DNA of 64,000 nt from Ecdyonurus torrentis (lineage: Eukaryota; Arthropoda; Insecta; Ephemeroptera; Heptageniidae): assembly GCA_949318235.1 (NCBI GenBank), contig OX439131.1, positions 19,124,537-19,188,536 of the forward strand. The letters run 5' to 3'. The notes under the pieces are model-generated. The model was given only the letters and a program-made list of their open reading frames with translations, was not told where the DNA came from and searched no databases. Made by a program: the position numbers and the translations under genes. Shown here piece by piece: positions 28,011 through 41,834 of the stretch (its first letter is position 1; each line of letters opens with the position of its first letter).

Positions 28011-28275
28011 TAATTATATTATTTTACCGAAACGCGTTGTGAAATTTCAATTTTGGTCCCAACGCATTGAGAACAATTTTGCATGTTCCTAACGCGTCAT
28101 AAGATTTCAAATTTGATCCCGTCACGTTGAAAATTTTCAACTTGATCTCAACGCGTTGGGATTAAATTTACCATGCTCCCAACACGAATTTCGCGTTACG
28201 AAGCCTCATACGTGGTCCCAACGCGTTCTGACCATATTTTCCGCTTCCGGAGCGAATTCGCTTCTGGAAGCTAAC
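28011..28275 (-). repeat. Right inverted arm of the foldback element
   Basis: This is the reverse complement of the left arm, with the same subrepeat ladder. The two differences from the left arm lie near 26784 (T against G in the arm sense) and near 26987 (C against A). Such high identity suggests a recent insertion or ongoing conversion between the arms. Confidence 0.9.
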
Positions 28276-28294
28276 ATATATATAAGTATATAAC

Positions 28295-28322
28295 GTTAGC
28301 TTCATTCTTTTAGAAGTCTAAC
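28295..28322. repeat. 28-bp hairpin with tips like the foldback element
   Basis: The sequence opens with GTTAGCTTC and closes with GAAGTCTAAC, an inverted pair with one extra base, only 19 bp outside the foldback element. The opening nine bases equal the element's own terminus. It could be a remnant of a nested or deleted second copy, or coincidence. Confidence 0.4.
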
Positions 28323-29908
28323 TATATAATAATACACTTTTATATTTTAGCCTATTTCTTTTTTAACCCGCGGCAATCAGGTGATTTGTATGCAACTTTT
28401 GACCCTCATGCAATCTCTCATGATGTAAATACAGCAGAAGTAAAACCGCACAGAGTATACAAAATATGTATGTATGTACGTATATAGTATGTATACACTA
28501 TACACATATAACCAGATAGAATATTATTATATAAAACCAATCTACATTTTTTTCTCTCTCTCAAGAATTTTTTTATATGTGTTTGAGTTGCATTTTTAGA
28601 TAGTATCTTCATGTAATATTATCTTAAAGTATACTGCAATATGACAGAAAAATAGCAATGAATAAATTAAAGTTACCTTTTCTTTTTTTCTTAATAATAA
28701 ATTTTATATTAAAACTTTTATTGAAAATAAATAGAATAGAGTAAGTGACGAGCTTGCTAATGTTTGATACTTAAAAAAAAAATGAATAACAATTTTATGA
28801 ACTTAATTTTACGATGGGGCTTGTAACTTTTTTTTATAAATATATATATATATTTTTACAAGTTAACATGTTTGCTCTATGTTTGTGTTTGTTTTTTAAA
28901 TTACAAAGCAGACAAAATAAAAAAAATTGGGGGTGAATGAAATTTAAATAAATTTTATACTTGTTAAGTTATACGATATGAAGTAAAAAATCAATGGGGT
29001 GAACTTTTACTTGTTAATGGATGCAACTTTTTACTTTTAAGTTTTAAAATAAAGATCCCGAAGGCAGCTCTCGGCACTTGATTCTGTGTACCTGATAAAT
29101 GTTCGAAAAGATTTTAAACTTCGCTTCTTAAGTAGCTATTAATTTACTAATGGGACATGTCACTTCGATGCCAACTCAACATGTTTCAACACGCAAGTTA
29201 TTGATTATAAAGGATATTAATGCAGTCGATGACATATTAATATCTTGTTATTATTTTTTTTCATACAATTTAAATCAGGAACTTTTCCTTATTGTACTCA
29301 CTGAAAACTTTTTATATTTTTGTGCTAGGAGAAAATTAAAAAAAAAAATATATGAATCAATTGAAGCAGGATTACTGATTTTAAAAACATTTTAATCACA
29401 CTCTTTCATAATAATAGTGTTTTTATTTTTTAATTTTTTTTTTTCATTGACCAAAAGCAAATTTTTCAATTGGATGTCTTACTGTGAACATACAATAAAT
29501 ATGTTTTAAAATTGAGCTGTTTTGTTAATTCTAAACATACAATATTTTTCATATAAATTTGTTCTGAGGTGTAAGCTACAAGTGGTAATTCCAAGGAAGT
29601 AGCATTAATATGTAACAACAAAAACTGCATAAAGTTATTTTATCTATAGGTTTAGTTTAGACGTGTTTATACAAGCTTGACATCCATCTATCTTTTTTAC
29701 TCCACATTCTACTTTGTTTATTTACGGTTAATCTTGCTTAAAAATAATAATAATAAAAAATAAATAAAAAACTGGAGAGAGAAAGGAAAAATATTCTAAA
29801 ATGGAGAAAAAAAAGGTATTTTCTTTCCAGGGGAGAGCGAGAAAATCTCAGGAGAGAGAGAGAGATTTTGTACAGTGCTTATTTTCATATCTACTGGTTG
29901 ACATCTTG

Positions 29909-30008
<100 letters not shown>

Positions 30009-32218
30009 CAGGCATGAAATGAAGGCATCATCAGTTGAAATTAATCCAAGCTTGCCTTCTCCTTCTCACACACCTTTTGTACGCTATCTTCTGGTGCAGA
30101 AAGAATATTACCTACGCCTTTCTTTTGTTATATATTTTTTATATATATAAATATAAAAGCAACGTTGTCTTTACTTTTAATTATTTAGGTTTAGTAAATA
30201 TTAAAACTACTCAAATTAAATTAAAAGATTAAAAAAAAAAGTCAATAATAATACGTGTACCAACTAATTTTATTAACAAATATGGTAAATTTAAATTAAT
30301 TAACATATATATTTTAATAACTATCTCTACTTATTTTAAAAGTTAGATATAGAGACTGAGTACAGACGTTTTCAACAATCTTTAGTAGTTACTTATTATA
30401 TAAATATGCATAATGTTTTTAAGCTTATTTCTGTACATTATGGAGAGTAATTTATAAAGACAAAAATTGAACTTTAAATTACAAGGAAAAAAAAGTAAAA
30501 ATAAGTAACATACAATAGCTTTTTTTTTTCTATTTTATTTTTTATATGTAACTAATTTTTGGATTTAATTAAATCATCATAACAAAAGAATTTAATTTTG
30601 AACATGACATGGTAAAATTATTAATATGATTTAGGGCAGTAAAATTTAATTTCGTTGTTTTAAGACTTAAAAAGATATTAAGAAAACAGTAGGTTTTTCT
30701 TATAAAAATACAAAAAGAAAGAAAAAAGTAATAGAAGAAAAAATACAGAAGCAGAAATAAAACGTCCTCTTGACATTTTATTAACTTAATCGCATTTATA
30801 TTATATTTTAAATAGTATTTAAATTTCATTCTGTTATTACTTGATATATTCTTTAATAAAATTCTTGAGAAGATTTAAAGCTAAACCCCTTTTATTATTT
30901 TTAAATAATGTGCCTTATTATAGAACTAAGTAAGCTTTAAAAATTGACGTAAATATCCATTAAATACATTTTTAATTAACCGTAACAATAAAGTTTCATT
31001 TTTCTTGATATAGTTTATATAAAATATAGCGATCTTATTGCTTAGATTTTATGAAACTTATTATATCTTTACTTATATCAGTAATCTTTCAAATTTCAGA
31101 GCTGTTGCAAATATACCTTAAAAATAAAGAAATAAAGTCTTTATATTTCAATCGCATAAAAAAAAGTTTACATTCTTGAGCAAAGGACTTAGGGTATACA
31201 GACCACTTCGCTCATCAAAAAATGATATGCATAGAAACTAAAAGTTCAAATATATTATTATAGGGAAAATTTACTAAATAAAATTTGCAAATTGATATTG
31301 TAATTTTTATAGGTTCTATTTCTTTTTTCTTTTTTTTTTTTTTTTCTTTCTATTTTCTTTTCTTTTTTTTTTCTACTATAGTTTGTAATACTTGATTTAA
31401 TTTTTTTTTATTTAAGTTACAAGAATTCTTGTATTTCTAATAATATATTTACAAAGAGCAAAACCGTATAAGAAGTATCAACAAAAAATATAATTTACAT
31501 TTTATAAAACATTATTCAAAAAAACCACTTTTAGTTTCCTTTGCCTCATTGCGTAACAATTTTTATCTCTGCTACTATTTAGCGGAAATTTAAAAACTAA
31601 AATTTAAGCTTTGATGTAGTTGGTACACACAGAGAACATAAAGCAGAAAAGATTAACATTTATGTAAAAATGAAAGTCAAGCACCTATCATCAACGTGAT
31701 GGCTTTGACAACGAGAATATAAAAAATATATATTTTTAATGAAGGTGAGTGTTTGTTATAGCATTTCGTAGTTAACTTGGAAACATCAGTATTGACATTT
31801 CTCTGCTTTTCCATGACAGTAAAAAAATATCATCATATAAAATAAAATATAGTCAAATAAATTAATAAGCTTGATATACAGTATAAATCTATATTTGTAT
31901 TCAAAAGAAAATTCTTTATTATAAAAAAACTTCAATACTATTATTTAAAGATTTGCTTCAGATTTGTACAAAAAATATTTCTATAATAAAGTTTGAATTA
32001 TATAATTTTTTTTCCTTGTTATTATTTTTTTTATTGCAGTTATTATTTCGATTAATTTTCATAACTTTAATGACTCATATTTAGGTTAAGTAGATACTTA
32101 ATATTATCGTTGAAGTTACTAGAGTATTATCCATTATTAAATATTGTAATGTTCCAGCTTACAGAGCAAAATAACACTATTGTATTATTAATGGATCAAT
32201 TTTGCTTTATAAATTGCT

Positions 32219-32221
<3 letters not shown>

Positions 32222-32277
<56 letters not shown>
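32222..32277. repeat. (CT)n, 56 bp
   Basis: Pure CT; a second, shorter CT tract follows at about 32329-32353. Confidence 0.98.
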
Positions 32278-32280
<3 letters not shown>

Positions 32281-32491
32281 TTCTATATCATTCGATTGTA
32301 GAATCTAACATTATTTTCTACATCACTTCTCTCTCTCTCTCTCTCTCTCTCTCTTCAACGAACCATAACTTTTGATTTTATTGCACATAAAAAAAATCGA
32401 AAACTTTAATTACAGGTGTATGAAATATACTGTATATACGGTTATTTATTTCATAAGAATAAAAGGTTTGATTTAAAACAAATGTTGAACC

Positions 32492-32518
32492 AAAAAAAAA
32501 AAAAAAAAAAAAAAAAAA
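32492..32518. repeat. Poly-A, 27 bp
   Basis: Pure A run. Confidence 0.97.
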
Positions 32519-32989
32519 CATAATATTTATTGTTACTTTTTTTATACCTGGGTGTGTTAATATAAAATTACAAAAAATTTCTCAACGAATAAAAAATACA
32601 CTCGTAATTTTATATGATGGTTTATTTTGCAACTTCAAAAAATGTATACATAACAAGATTATCTCTAATACCCGGAAAAAGTAGTTTCCAAATTTAACTT
32701 TGATAAAAACTTAAAAATAAAAAGAAACTTAATGTAACGAGAGGTAATCTCTGCTTGAAAAGTAGAAAAAAAATGATAACACATCATCATTAGTTTAAAA
32801 ATATAAGAAATTATTACTATACAAAAACATGACTCAACTAAATATTATATGTAGTAATAAAAAAAAAATATATGAAAAAGTAAATACAAAAAGAAAAAAA
32901 AAAGTAAACTACAGACGGTTGAATTAGTGAATAGAAAAATAGAATCAATAGTTATTTGAATGTGAAATCTTTCTCATCAATAGTGTAAC

Positions 32990-33029
<40 letters not shown>

Positions 33030-33170
33030 AGGTTACTGATACAAACAAGAGTGTAGTTTTCTAAAGAGTTAGTCAGGCTAAATAGCTTTGTACATGTCAT
33101 TTATATCGATCGTATGGTATTAAAAATATTTGTATGTACGTACGTACACATACGTACATATTATTATTCA

Positions 33171-33172
<2 letters not shown>

Positions 33173-33244
<72 letters not shown>
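33173..33244. repeat. (TA)n, 72 bp, with degenerate TGTACATATATA tail
   Basis: A TA tract followed to about 33270 by two units of tgtacatatata; gtacgtacgtac lies just before it. Confidence 0.97.
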
Positions 33245-33250
<6 letters not shown>

Positions 33251-35580
33251 TATATATGTACATATATATGTTACTTTTTTTTCTCTATGTACTGTTAGAG
33301 TTCACGTAAAATAAGGCAATTAAAATTTCATTTGCTACCTGAGCTTTTTTTTTTTGTACATGTACGGTATACAAAGTTTTGGTATAAAAATAAAAAAAGA
33401 ATTTTTGCTAAAAATAATACAATATGTATAATATGCTCATGAATAACAAAACAACATTGATTAAAAAAATACAAGTTAAAATAGCAAACAAGAATGTTTA
33501 ATTAAACTTTTATAAAAAACCTAATATAAAATCAACATAGGTAATTTATTGGTATTTAATACCTTAGCAAATTACTTAAGAGCATTGAAAAGAATGTCTG
33601 ATATAACAAAATTAGAACTATAACAATAATAATAATGTAAATTACAACTGAAGTTCTTGAAATTTATTCATTGTGGAAAAAAAAAGGAAAAAGTTAATTA
33701 AGAATTTGCATGTATTTCTATTTCTATCTTCACTAGTAGAATGACTAGTAGTATTTTGGTTTCTTTATACTCATATAATAATATACTCTCATGGCATACC
33801 ATTTGCACCGAAAATCAATCTTACTATATAATGAGGAAGACTAAAAAAAATTAGGGTGTAATTTTACTATATTATTCTAACACAGAGAATTGTTCTGAAT
33901 CGATATAGATATGCGAATTTGTAATATTTGAGATTTGAGTTCATTAATATTCTTAATTAATTTTTTTAATTCACAAAAAGACGTCACAGATTGTAATTTT
34001 GTCTCTGTCCATATGCATAGATGTCATATGCTTGAAGTCATTTTTTGATTTTCAAAAATTAATTAAAAAATCCACATATATAATCACTTTTGGAATATAA
34101 AATAAAATTACCCCCTTATTTTTCTGTAATCTTCCTAATATGCTACATTTTGTTTTTTAAGAGACAAATTGATCTCTCTCTCTCTCTCTCTCGACAAAGG
34201 AACTATGTATTATCTATGTATAATATACAGTATACAAGAATTATTGTAGGGTTATTTGCTTATGACTTTTTACTTAATAAGCTTAACTCCCGTTATCCAA
34301 ATAACAGTTCATCTTTGATTTCTTTACCTCAATTTTATCTCGACCAAAATAGATTTTTTTTGCTGATGCAACTCCTCTTATTATTTGTAATGTAATTCTC
34401 ATTTAATATTTAAATTTTGTATTTTTACTTTAAAAAACTTTCGCTTTAAAAAAAAATACCAATTATTAAAAAAAAAAGAAGAAGACAATAAAACAAAGTT
34501 TTGGAAAGTTTTTTTTATTATTATTATTTTATATAATATGAAGCAAAGATTTAAAAAGTTTTTGATTGTTGCTGATATGTACTTTAACAAATGAATATTT
34601 ACAATAATAATAAGTTCATAATGTTTTACACATCTCAAGAGACTTATGAGAAAAGTAGTCTTTTGCGTGAGCTGTGAGATAAAAAAAAAAAAATTTTATT
34701 CTCCTCTGTGTCACTTTTCAAAATATTACAACTCTTTTCTCGACTCGCGGGATTTGTCAAGATTATCATTACATACATTTATTTAGATGTAAAAAAAACC
34801 TTTCTACTACTTCACATTTGTAGAAAAAATATATTATTTTTCAACGTACTTTTTGTTCTTCTTCTTGTTTTAAAGAGTGATTTTAATTTATTTTTTTCCT
34901 TAACGCTTTAATAAAAATTCATATTTAATATTAAATATTTATATTCTATATTGAAAAACTAAAAAGAGAAGTATTTTTTACACCATAATACAATTTTAAT
35001 TATGTGCTACTTGCAATTTGTACTTTTTGCTTGTATAATCAAAATTAAAATTGGTTGTGAGTTTAATGTCTTTACGATAAAATAGCATGTAAATCTAACA
35101 AAAATACTTATCAAATATATTTTAACATTAAAACAAATTATGAAATAAATTTGTAAATGTTATTTCTAATATTTACAAAAATTAATATTTTTATTAAATT
35201 GCTATAGTATCATTCATCACTGAAATCGTTACACAATAAAAAAAAAAAAAAATAAAAAAAAAAAAAAAGCAGGAAACAGTTTTCCAATTTACAAATAATA
35301 AATTATTGGTAATTTTATATTCCAAGTAGACTGAAGGATAGTTGAAAAATGAAATTTATCTATGCTTGATTATATTTACATTATTAATTTATTAAACAAA
35401 ATTTAGATTTTCCACTAAAAAAAATGGAATGTAAATTTTTAAAGTCTTATACTCCATGTCGCTTTTGATTTTAAGCTTGAAGTTAACGCCTTCCTTCCTA
35501 CTTTTTTTTTTATCTTTACAAGACAGCAAAGAGAACGGTTTGAAAAAAAATTCAGCCTTATATTTTTTAGTCAACTTTAC

Positions 35581-35584
<4 letters not shown>

Positions 35585-35632
<48 letters not shown>
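35585..35632. repeat. (CT)n, 48 bp
   Basis: Pure CT dinucleotides. Confidence 0.98.
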
Positions 35633-35636
<4 letters not shown>

Positions 35637-36503
35637 GCTGCTTTCTCACGTAGAAAATGAAAAAAATAAAAAATAATACTAAATAAAAATAAAAACATTT
35701 TTTTATAGAATGAAATGAAAGAAAGAACTTGTTTTATGATTGCGTAAAAGAGCCAACGCTATGAACATAAAAATATTTATAATATTTTTATAAAATTTAC
35801 AACAGCACTTTTATTTTTACGTATAAAAACTTTGAGAACTAAGTTTTGAGAATTGATTAAAGATCTGTGACGAAACAAACAAACAAACAAATTTTTAGGT
35901 AAAGTAAAATATCCATCGCAGTAACAACTTTTTTCATTAACTTTCACCAATTGCTAAACCCGTATTAAAATTTACTATTGCAAAATTTTAATTTTTTCTG
36001 CAAAAATAAATATAGCTACATAAGTTTAAATGGAGATAACACAAAATCGTGCAAAATAACGGTGACTTAACAATTTAAATTAAAACCCCGCTTTTTGTCA
36101 TACAGTTAATGAAGGGTGTTTTTTTCGTTTTTAGTTGTTGGGGAAATTCTGTTTATTTCCAGCAATAATGGGTTTTACATATATTGGAGAAATTATATTA
36201 TTTTTTAACAATACAATAAAAAAAAACCAGTTATGTTGAGATTAAATAATTTAATGAAAATACATAGAATAACTATTTATATTATATAATTTATGATTCA
36301 TCACTATAGCAAAATATTATTCACCACACTAATGTATGAAATGTTTTAGTTATACCTATTTCACAAATCAATATCAAAACATGTAACAATCATAACAAAC
36401 AAATATTAATGTTTTAAAAGTTGAATGATTGATTATTTTAGATTAATGTTAAACAATTTAATATTCAATTAATATTGTTTATTATATTACTAAAAACAAA
36501 CAA

Positions 36504-36507
<4 letters not shown>

Positions 36508-36534
<27 letters not shown>
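36508..36534. repeat. (CA)n, 27 bp
   Basis: A rare CA tract in a window dominated by TA and GA. Confidence 0.97.
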
Positions 36535-38184
36535 AATGAGTTTCAATTTGCTGTTTTAGTTTTTTTACATAACAAATAACAAATAGGGAACAATTTATAC
36601 AATTAATTGTGAACACTATAAAATTTTATGATCTGTAACGATTACACGTAAAAAAAAATATATATATCGTGAATGTATTTACATTCTATGTAAAATATTA
36701 GGGTTAAATAAATCAATTTATGCTTTGAGATGGAAGAAAAACAAAGGATTAATATTATGACAGTAATGAGCTACGACAAAAAAAAAACTGTTATTTTCTA
36801 CCCGTATTGAAACCTTTAGCTCATAAATCTTGCAAGTAGGCATTTTTTTCTTCATTAATAATGCAGAAAAGCACCACAACTTAAGAAAATTTTACGTTTA
36901 GAATTTTGTCCCGTGCGAAAAAAAAAATTATAATTTATGCTGTACAATGTAGCTATGCATTTCAAGGATATTATATTTTGTTATTAGGTGCCTACTACTT
37001 TTACTACGTTATTAAATAGAGTGCAACGAATTCTTTTGTGGTGAAAGGTAACTTTGCTATATTGAACAGCATAGTAATTAAAGCTTACAACTTACAAGCA
37101 AGCACTATTTAATTCTTCATAATCTTTTTGCAGTGCGATATTATATTTTATAACAGACGATCAAATATACCAAATCAAAATCAGATCAAATTATAGATCG
37201 GTACCAAATATACATTTTTTTTTTGATAATATATTATACACTGTCACAAAAAAATCTGCATCCCGAAATACTGAACAAAATAATGCATTATTTAACTGAT
37301 TTTATCTAAAAATTGCACGTTTTTTTTTTCAATGTTATGAAAGTGATTTTTTTTAGGTTATTCCACCATATTGTCTGTGATAGGAGAAAATATGAAATTA
37401 TTGCATAATTTTGTACAAAAAAAATCTGTTATACTCTTCCTGTATACATTAATAATATTAATATTATTATTAATATTATTAATATTAATTAATATTAATA
37501 ATTAATATATGTAATTCATTAAAAACATAAATTTATCCTGAGTGAGAAATAAAATAAAAATCGGTCATATTAGACCTCGTGTTAAAAATATTTTATTTCA
37601 ATGTTTTATATTTTAATTTAATTTGCATCATATCAAAGTACAAAATAAAGTTTAATCTTTATATAAAAAAAATTATGAAACACAAAAATATGTCGTTTGA
37701 TATTTTATTGCAACCACAAAACTTGTTTTCTATTTGTATATAAAAACACTCTTGTTTTTCGAAAAATTATGTACGCAATGTAGCACACACCAAAATGACA
37801 ATAAAGTATTATATTTTTTGGTTAAACTCATTCTAGTGAACATAACTAACACGCATCATGTATAAAACTTTTCAATTTTATATATGTAAAGTTATTCATT
37901 TGTAAAATAATTTTATAACAATTTTTTTTCTCTAAAGTAATAAAATATAAAGTATAATATACAATAAACACTTTCTTTTACTTTTTTTTTTTTTTTTACT
38001 TTTTTATGTTCTTCTAAAATAACATACACATACGGTGGTAAAATATAAAGAAAATAAAAATTTATTTACTAAAAAATAAGTTTAACAGTAAAGTTTTAAT
38101 TTTATAAAATTTTAGCACCGTTAACAAATTTCTAACAAAACAAGAAAGTAAGTACACTATATTATACATTTTACCATTACCAAC

Positions 38185-38190
<6 letters not shown>

Positions 38191-38219
<29 letters not shown>
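38191..38219. repeat. Poly-A, 29 bp
   Basis: Pure A run; it borders the GC-richer patch that holds MITE copy 2. Confidence 0.97.
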
Positions 38220-38221
<2 letters not shown>

Positions 38222-38239
38222 TGAAGAAGACAGACAGAG

Positions 38240-38860
38240 AGACAGACCACAGCAAACGTAACTTTCTGAAAATGTACTCATTTGAAACTCCCCGACTTGT
38301 GCCTATATGTCACTCTGGGACAAACATGCACTTGTCCTACACTTAATGTGGATACTGTATAAGTCGCATACACTTGCTAGGTACAAGAAACGTATACTTT
38401 GACTTGTCAAAATGCCCACAGTTACGGCACTGGAAAAACCATTGTCTATATTGCTGCACTTGAAAACAACTTGATCTACACAAAAATGTGCAGTCTTTTT
38501 ACTAAAAAATTGATTTCTATTGGTTTATTGCCATTCAATGCAATCAGATGGAGATTTTAACTTACGCAAAACTACATTTAAATACATGTTATTCCCATAT
38601 GCCAAGTTTTTTTTAGTAAAAAGACTTTACGAACGTGACAAGTACTTGAACCAAAGCAATATAAAAACATGGCTTGCAGAATTGAGACAATGCGCTCGGC
38701 TTTGTACTGTATATACATACATCATGATGACAGGTGCATGGTGGAACAATTTGATGCAGAATAAAGAAGTGAACGTTTTATTGGAATTTGCTACATATAA
38801 AATGTATTTATTATTAATTACGATGATGCACTGAATACTAAACTTGGCTCAATATTTTTA
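38240..38860. other. GC-richer unique patch interrupted by the 137-bp MITE
   Basis: DNA on both sides of the MITE (38240-38490 and 38630-38860) has higher G+C and few simple repeats. It ends sharply at poly-A on the left and a GA tract on the right. Translation gives nothing recognisable. It may be an older insertion or a conserved non-coding segment. Confidence 0.35.
38491..38627 (+). mobile_element. 137-bp TA-flanked MITE, copy 2
   Basis: Same length and orientation as the copy at 23711-23847. Its ends are CAGTCTTTTTACT on the left and AAGTCTTTTTACT for the right end read on the other strand. The right TA is intact (38628-38629), while the left flank is TG. Both ends share ..TCTTTTTACT where copy 1 has ..TCATTTTACT, so ends within a copy resemble each other more than ends between copies. 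Confidence 0.85.
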
Positions 38861-38869
38861 AGTCTGCAG

Positions 38870-38874
<5 letters not shown>

Positions 38875-38954
<80 letters not shown>
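38875..38954. repeat. (GA)n, 80 bp
   Basis: Pure GA dinucleotides. Confidence 0.98.
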
Positions 38955-38958
<4 letters not shown>

Positions 38959-40098
38959 GAGACAGACTTAACGTTATTTTACAGGAAACAAAAGTAAATA
39001 AATTTTCTGTAATAATCCTCTATATCTTAACTTTTTGGCTAAAAAAATATTATATTATAATTTTATGCAAATCTTTTTTTTTTTCATATGATATAATACT
39101 AGGTAATACGTACATTTGAGAATAATATAATATATATTTTTTGGTATATATGTTATGAAAAAAATAAAAATGTTAATCTCAAATTAAGCATAATCTTTTT
39201 ATTCTGCCACAGTTAATTATATTTTAAATCAACTTTATTTTTGGTAGTGATGTATTAGACCATAAAAATGATTTTTTTTTTAAGATAAAGTACGTACTTT
39301 AATGTAAATCATGATAAATTTTACGTATTTTTTTAAAGCAAAGAATCCGGAAGTTTAAAGAGCACAATATTTATATAAAAATATTTTTTTCCTAAATCCG
39401 TAAGAAAGAGAATGTGAGTTTCATGTGTGAGTGTTTTTTTTTTTTTTATGTACGTAAATTTAAATACAACAAGTATTCTCTACTGTACTCAACTATTTTT
39501 ATCTACACCAGTAAACAAAATAATATGTATATATAAAAGGTCTTGTTTTAAAAAAAAAGTGTTGAAATTTAAGTTAAAAAAAAAAAAAAAGTTTTACGAC
39601 ACTACTTTGTGGCTCATCAATCTAACACATGGCAAAATTTCTACGACCAACTCACTTTTTTTTTTCCTTTTTTTATGAACATTTAAAGTAAATTGGGTAT
39701 ATTTAAATAAAGCGTATACGGGATTTTAAATTTTTAAAACATTGGATTACGTTTAATAATTATGCGCTCAAAAAATTATCTTAAATATTTTTAAGCTGAC
39801 AAAACTAAATTACTCTAATTTAAAATTTTGAGTATTACTTTTTTTTTTTTAGTAATAAAAAAAGCAAATTTAAAAAACTTCATTTATTCTACCTCGTTTA
39901 ACGTTTTATATGCATGACTCTTTTTTTCCCAACTAAAATTGTAAGTTAATAGAGTTTGAAGTAGTACTGTAATATATTAAATTTCTGCAACATGAATTTT
40001 ATAGTAAAACGAATCAAATTTGGCAAGGAAACGAATCGTATAGTATAAAAATGTAGGGACAAGTACTCAATTCAAATTCAATTTAATGTACATTATAG

Positions 40099-40099
<1 letters not shown>

Positions 40100-40188
<89 letters not shown>

Positions 40189-40192
40189 TATA

Positions 40193-40270
<78 letters not shown>
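40100..40270. repeat. Two adjacent (TA)n tracts, 171 bp in all
   Basis: TA from 40101 to about 40185, a short break (cagtataacatacat), then TA to about 40270. This is the longest near-continuous TA block in the window. Confidence 0.98.
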
Positions 40271-40272
<2 letters not shown>

Positions 40273-40443
40273 TATTTTATTCATTTGAAATGTTGGGTCA
40301 ATACTTGAAAACCCTTTTTGATGCTTTGTCTTTTTAACTTTTTTTTTATTCAATTTCATGCTTAATTGTTTCAAATGGATGTAAAATTACAAATTGTATT
40401 TTAGTGTTAGATATTCTTTTGTAATAATTCGTATGATGATTGA

Positions 40444-40445
<2 letters not shown>

Positions 40446-40477
<32 letters not shown>
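40446..40477. repeat. Poly-A, 32 bp
   Basis: Pure A run. Confidence 0.97.
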
Positions 40478-40478
<1 letters not shown>

Positions 40479-40689
40479 CAGGCAATTAAATGTAAAATTA
40501 GATAATAAAAGTAATAATTTCCAATAAAAAGTGAAGTACGTTGTTTGACAATGTAAATGAAAAGCTTTAAAGAGAGTATAATATTGCAGTCACTCGACCA
40601 TGACTTAATCTGAAATACACGTCATGGGTGCAAGAGAGACACTATATGTAGTAAAAAAAAAATAAAAGGAGATAGAGAGGAAAAAAACG

Positions 40690-40800
40690 ATGCTGAGGTA
40701 ATGAGTGGTGAGACGGAGCCGACCGGAATGAAATCCAGCTGACCACTAGCTGATGCTGAGCTAGCTAAACCGATTAAAATGCCGAGCTACTAACTGTAAC
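40690..40800 (-). mobile_element. Possible decayed tRNA-derived SINE
   Basis: On the minus strand this GC-richer patch contains TAGCTAGCTCAGCATCAG, resembling a tRNA A box. About 30 bp later comes GGATTTCATTCCGGTCGG, resembling a B box in a SINE head. The order and spacing are plausible for a tRNA head, but the matches are imperfect and no body or target duplication could be defined. Confidence 0.3.
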
Positions 40801-40852
40801 CCTCCCTGTATACCCATTTACCTCATTTTTTTTTTTGCCTTCCTTTATATCC

Positions 40853-40855
<3 letters not shown>

Positions 40856-40892
<37 letters not shown>
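40856..40892. repeat. (TC)n, 37 bp
   Basis: Pure CT dinucleotides next to the SINE-like patch. Confidence 0.98.
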
Positions 40893-40895
<3 letters not shown>

Positions 40896-41834
40896 ATTAT
40901 ATAGATGATAAATGTCATTTTATACCCACGACCCACGCACACAAAGTATGACATGATTAAAAGTGTTATAGAGACCTTGCTAGAGTATACATTTCATAAA
41001 ATATTTTTCAGTACTCAAACGTACCTCTACAAATGTTAATTGCTTGATTATTACGATTCTCAGAAATAGTATACATGACATTTTACCAAATAAAAGTTTC
41101 TTTATAATAGTTTTTTTTGTATCATTTTATTACCAGATTATTGTTTAAAAAAAAACTATATGTATTTACACTAAAAAAGATTCATGAAACGATTGTATTA
41201 CACAAACAAACTAAATTTGTCAAAATAGTAAAATTATACAGAATATTGTATTTATATACTGATCTATTATATATATATGTATAATTTTAGTACCTCAGAT
41301 TAAGAGTTTTGATGTAAATTTTGCTTTAAATATTTAATACTTAAAAAAAAAAAGTATTACAAAATAATAACTTGCTAAAATTATTATATATGTATATGTA
41401 TAAAGGTGATAATTTTACAACTTTTGTTCTTATTGAGTTTTGAAATGTAATTATTTGTTGTTAATTGCTCAATGAGAGAAAGCTAAGTGTCTCTCCACCT
41501 GTGTAATACAGTCTGCCTTTGTTTGCCAGGTGACGCAGTATTAGATAATTAACATTTAATTACTGCCCAAGTACTTCAAACCATTGTATTTTACTGTTTA
41601 GAAATTCAGATTCTTTCATTATACACATAATTTTACATTCAAATTTTACAAAAAAATTGGTAAAAAAAATTAACTTTTTAAATTTAAATTTCAATTAATA
41701 CTAGTTGATATACAGTTATTCATTAAACTTTTTGAACTTTAAAATTCAAAACATTATTTTGCAACGTCTTGTTGTAGTTTATTTTTGTATTTAATTTTTA
41801 TCGTAAAATTGTGTTGAAATTCACTCTGAAAACT

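Larger units (their letters stand above)
26736..28275. mobile_element. Foldback-type non-autonomous transposon, 1540 bp, long subrepeated inverted ends
   Basis: The left end (26736-27000) and the right end (28011-28275) are reverse complements over 265 bp with two differences by eye. Both start with GTTAGCTTCCAGAAGCG. Weaker inverted similarity continues inward (27030-27155 against about 27840-27970), so each arm is roughly 420-435 bp, leaving a ~690-bp core. The core holds no open frame of transposase size, so the element is non-autonomous. Both outer flanks read ATAT, a possible 4-bp target duplication, but the local TA-rich DNA makes this ambiguous. The arms are far richer in G+C and CpG than the surroundings. 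Known foldback or Galileo-like elements share long, subrepeated inverted ends; assignment to a superfamily is not possible from the sequence alone. Confidence 0.9.

Noticed and set aside
37441..37510. Block of AATATT/TAATATTA palindromes
   Set aside because: Low-complexity AT sequence without a defined unit or function.
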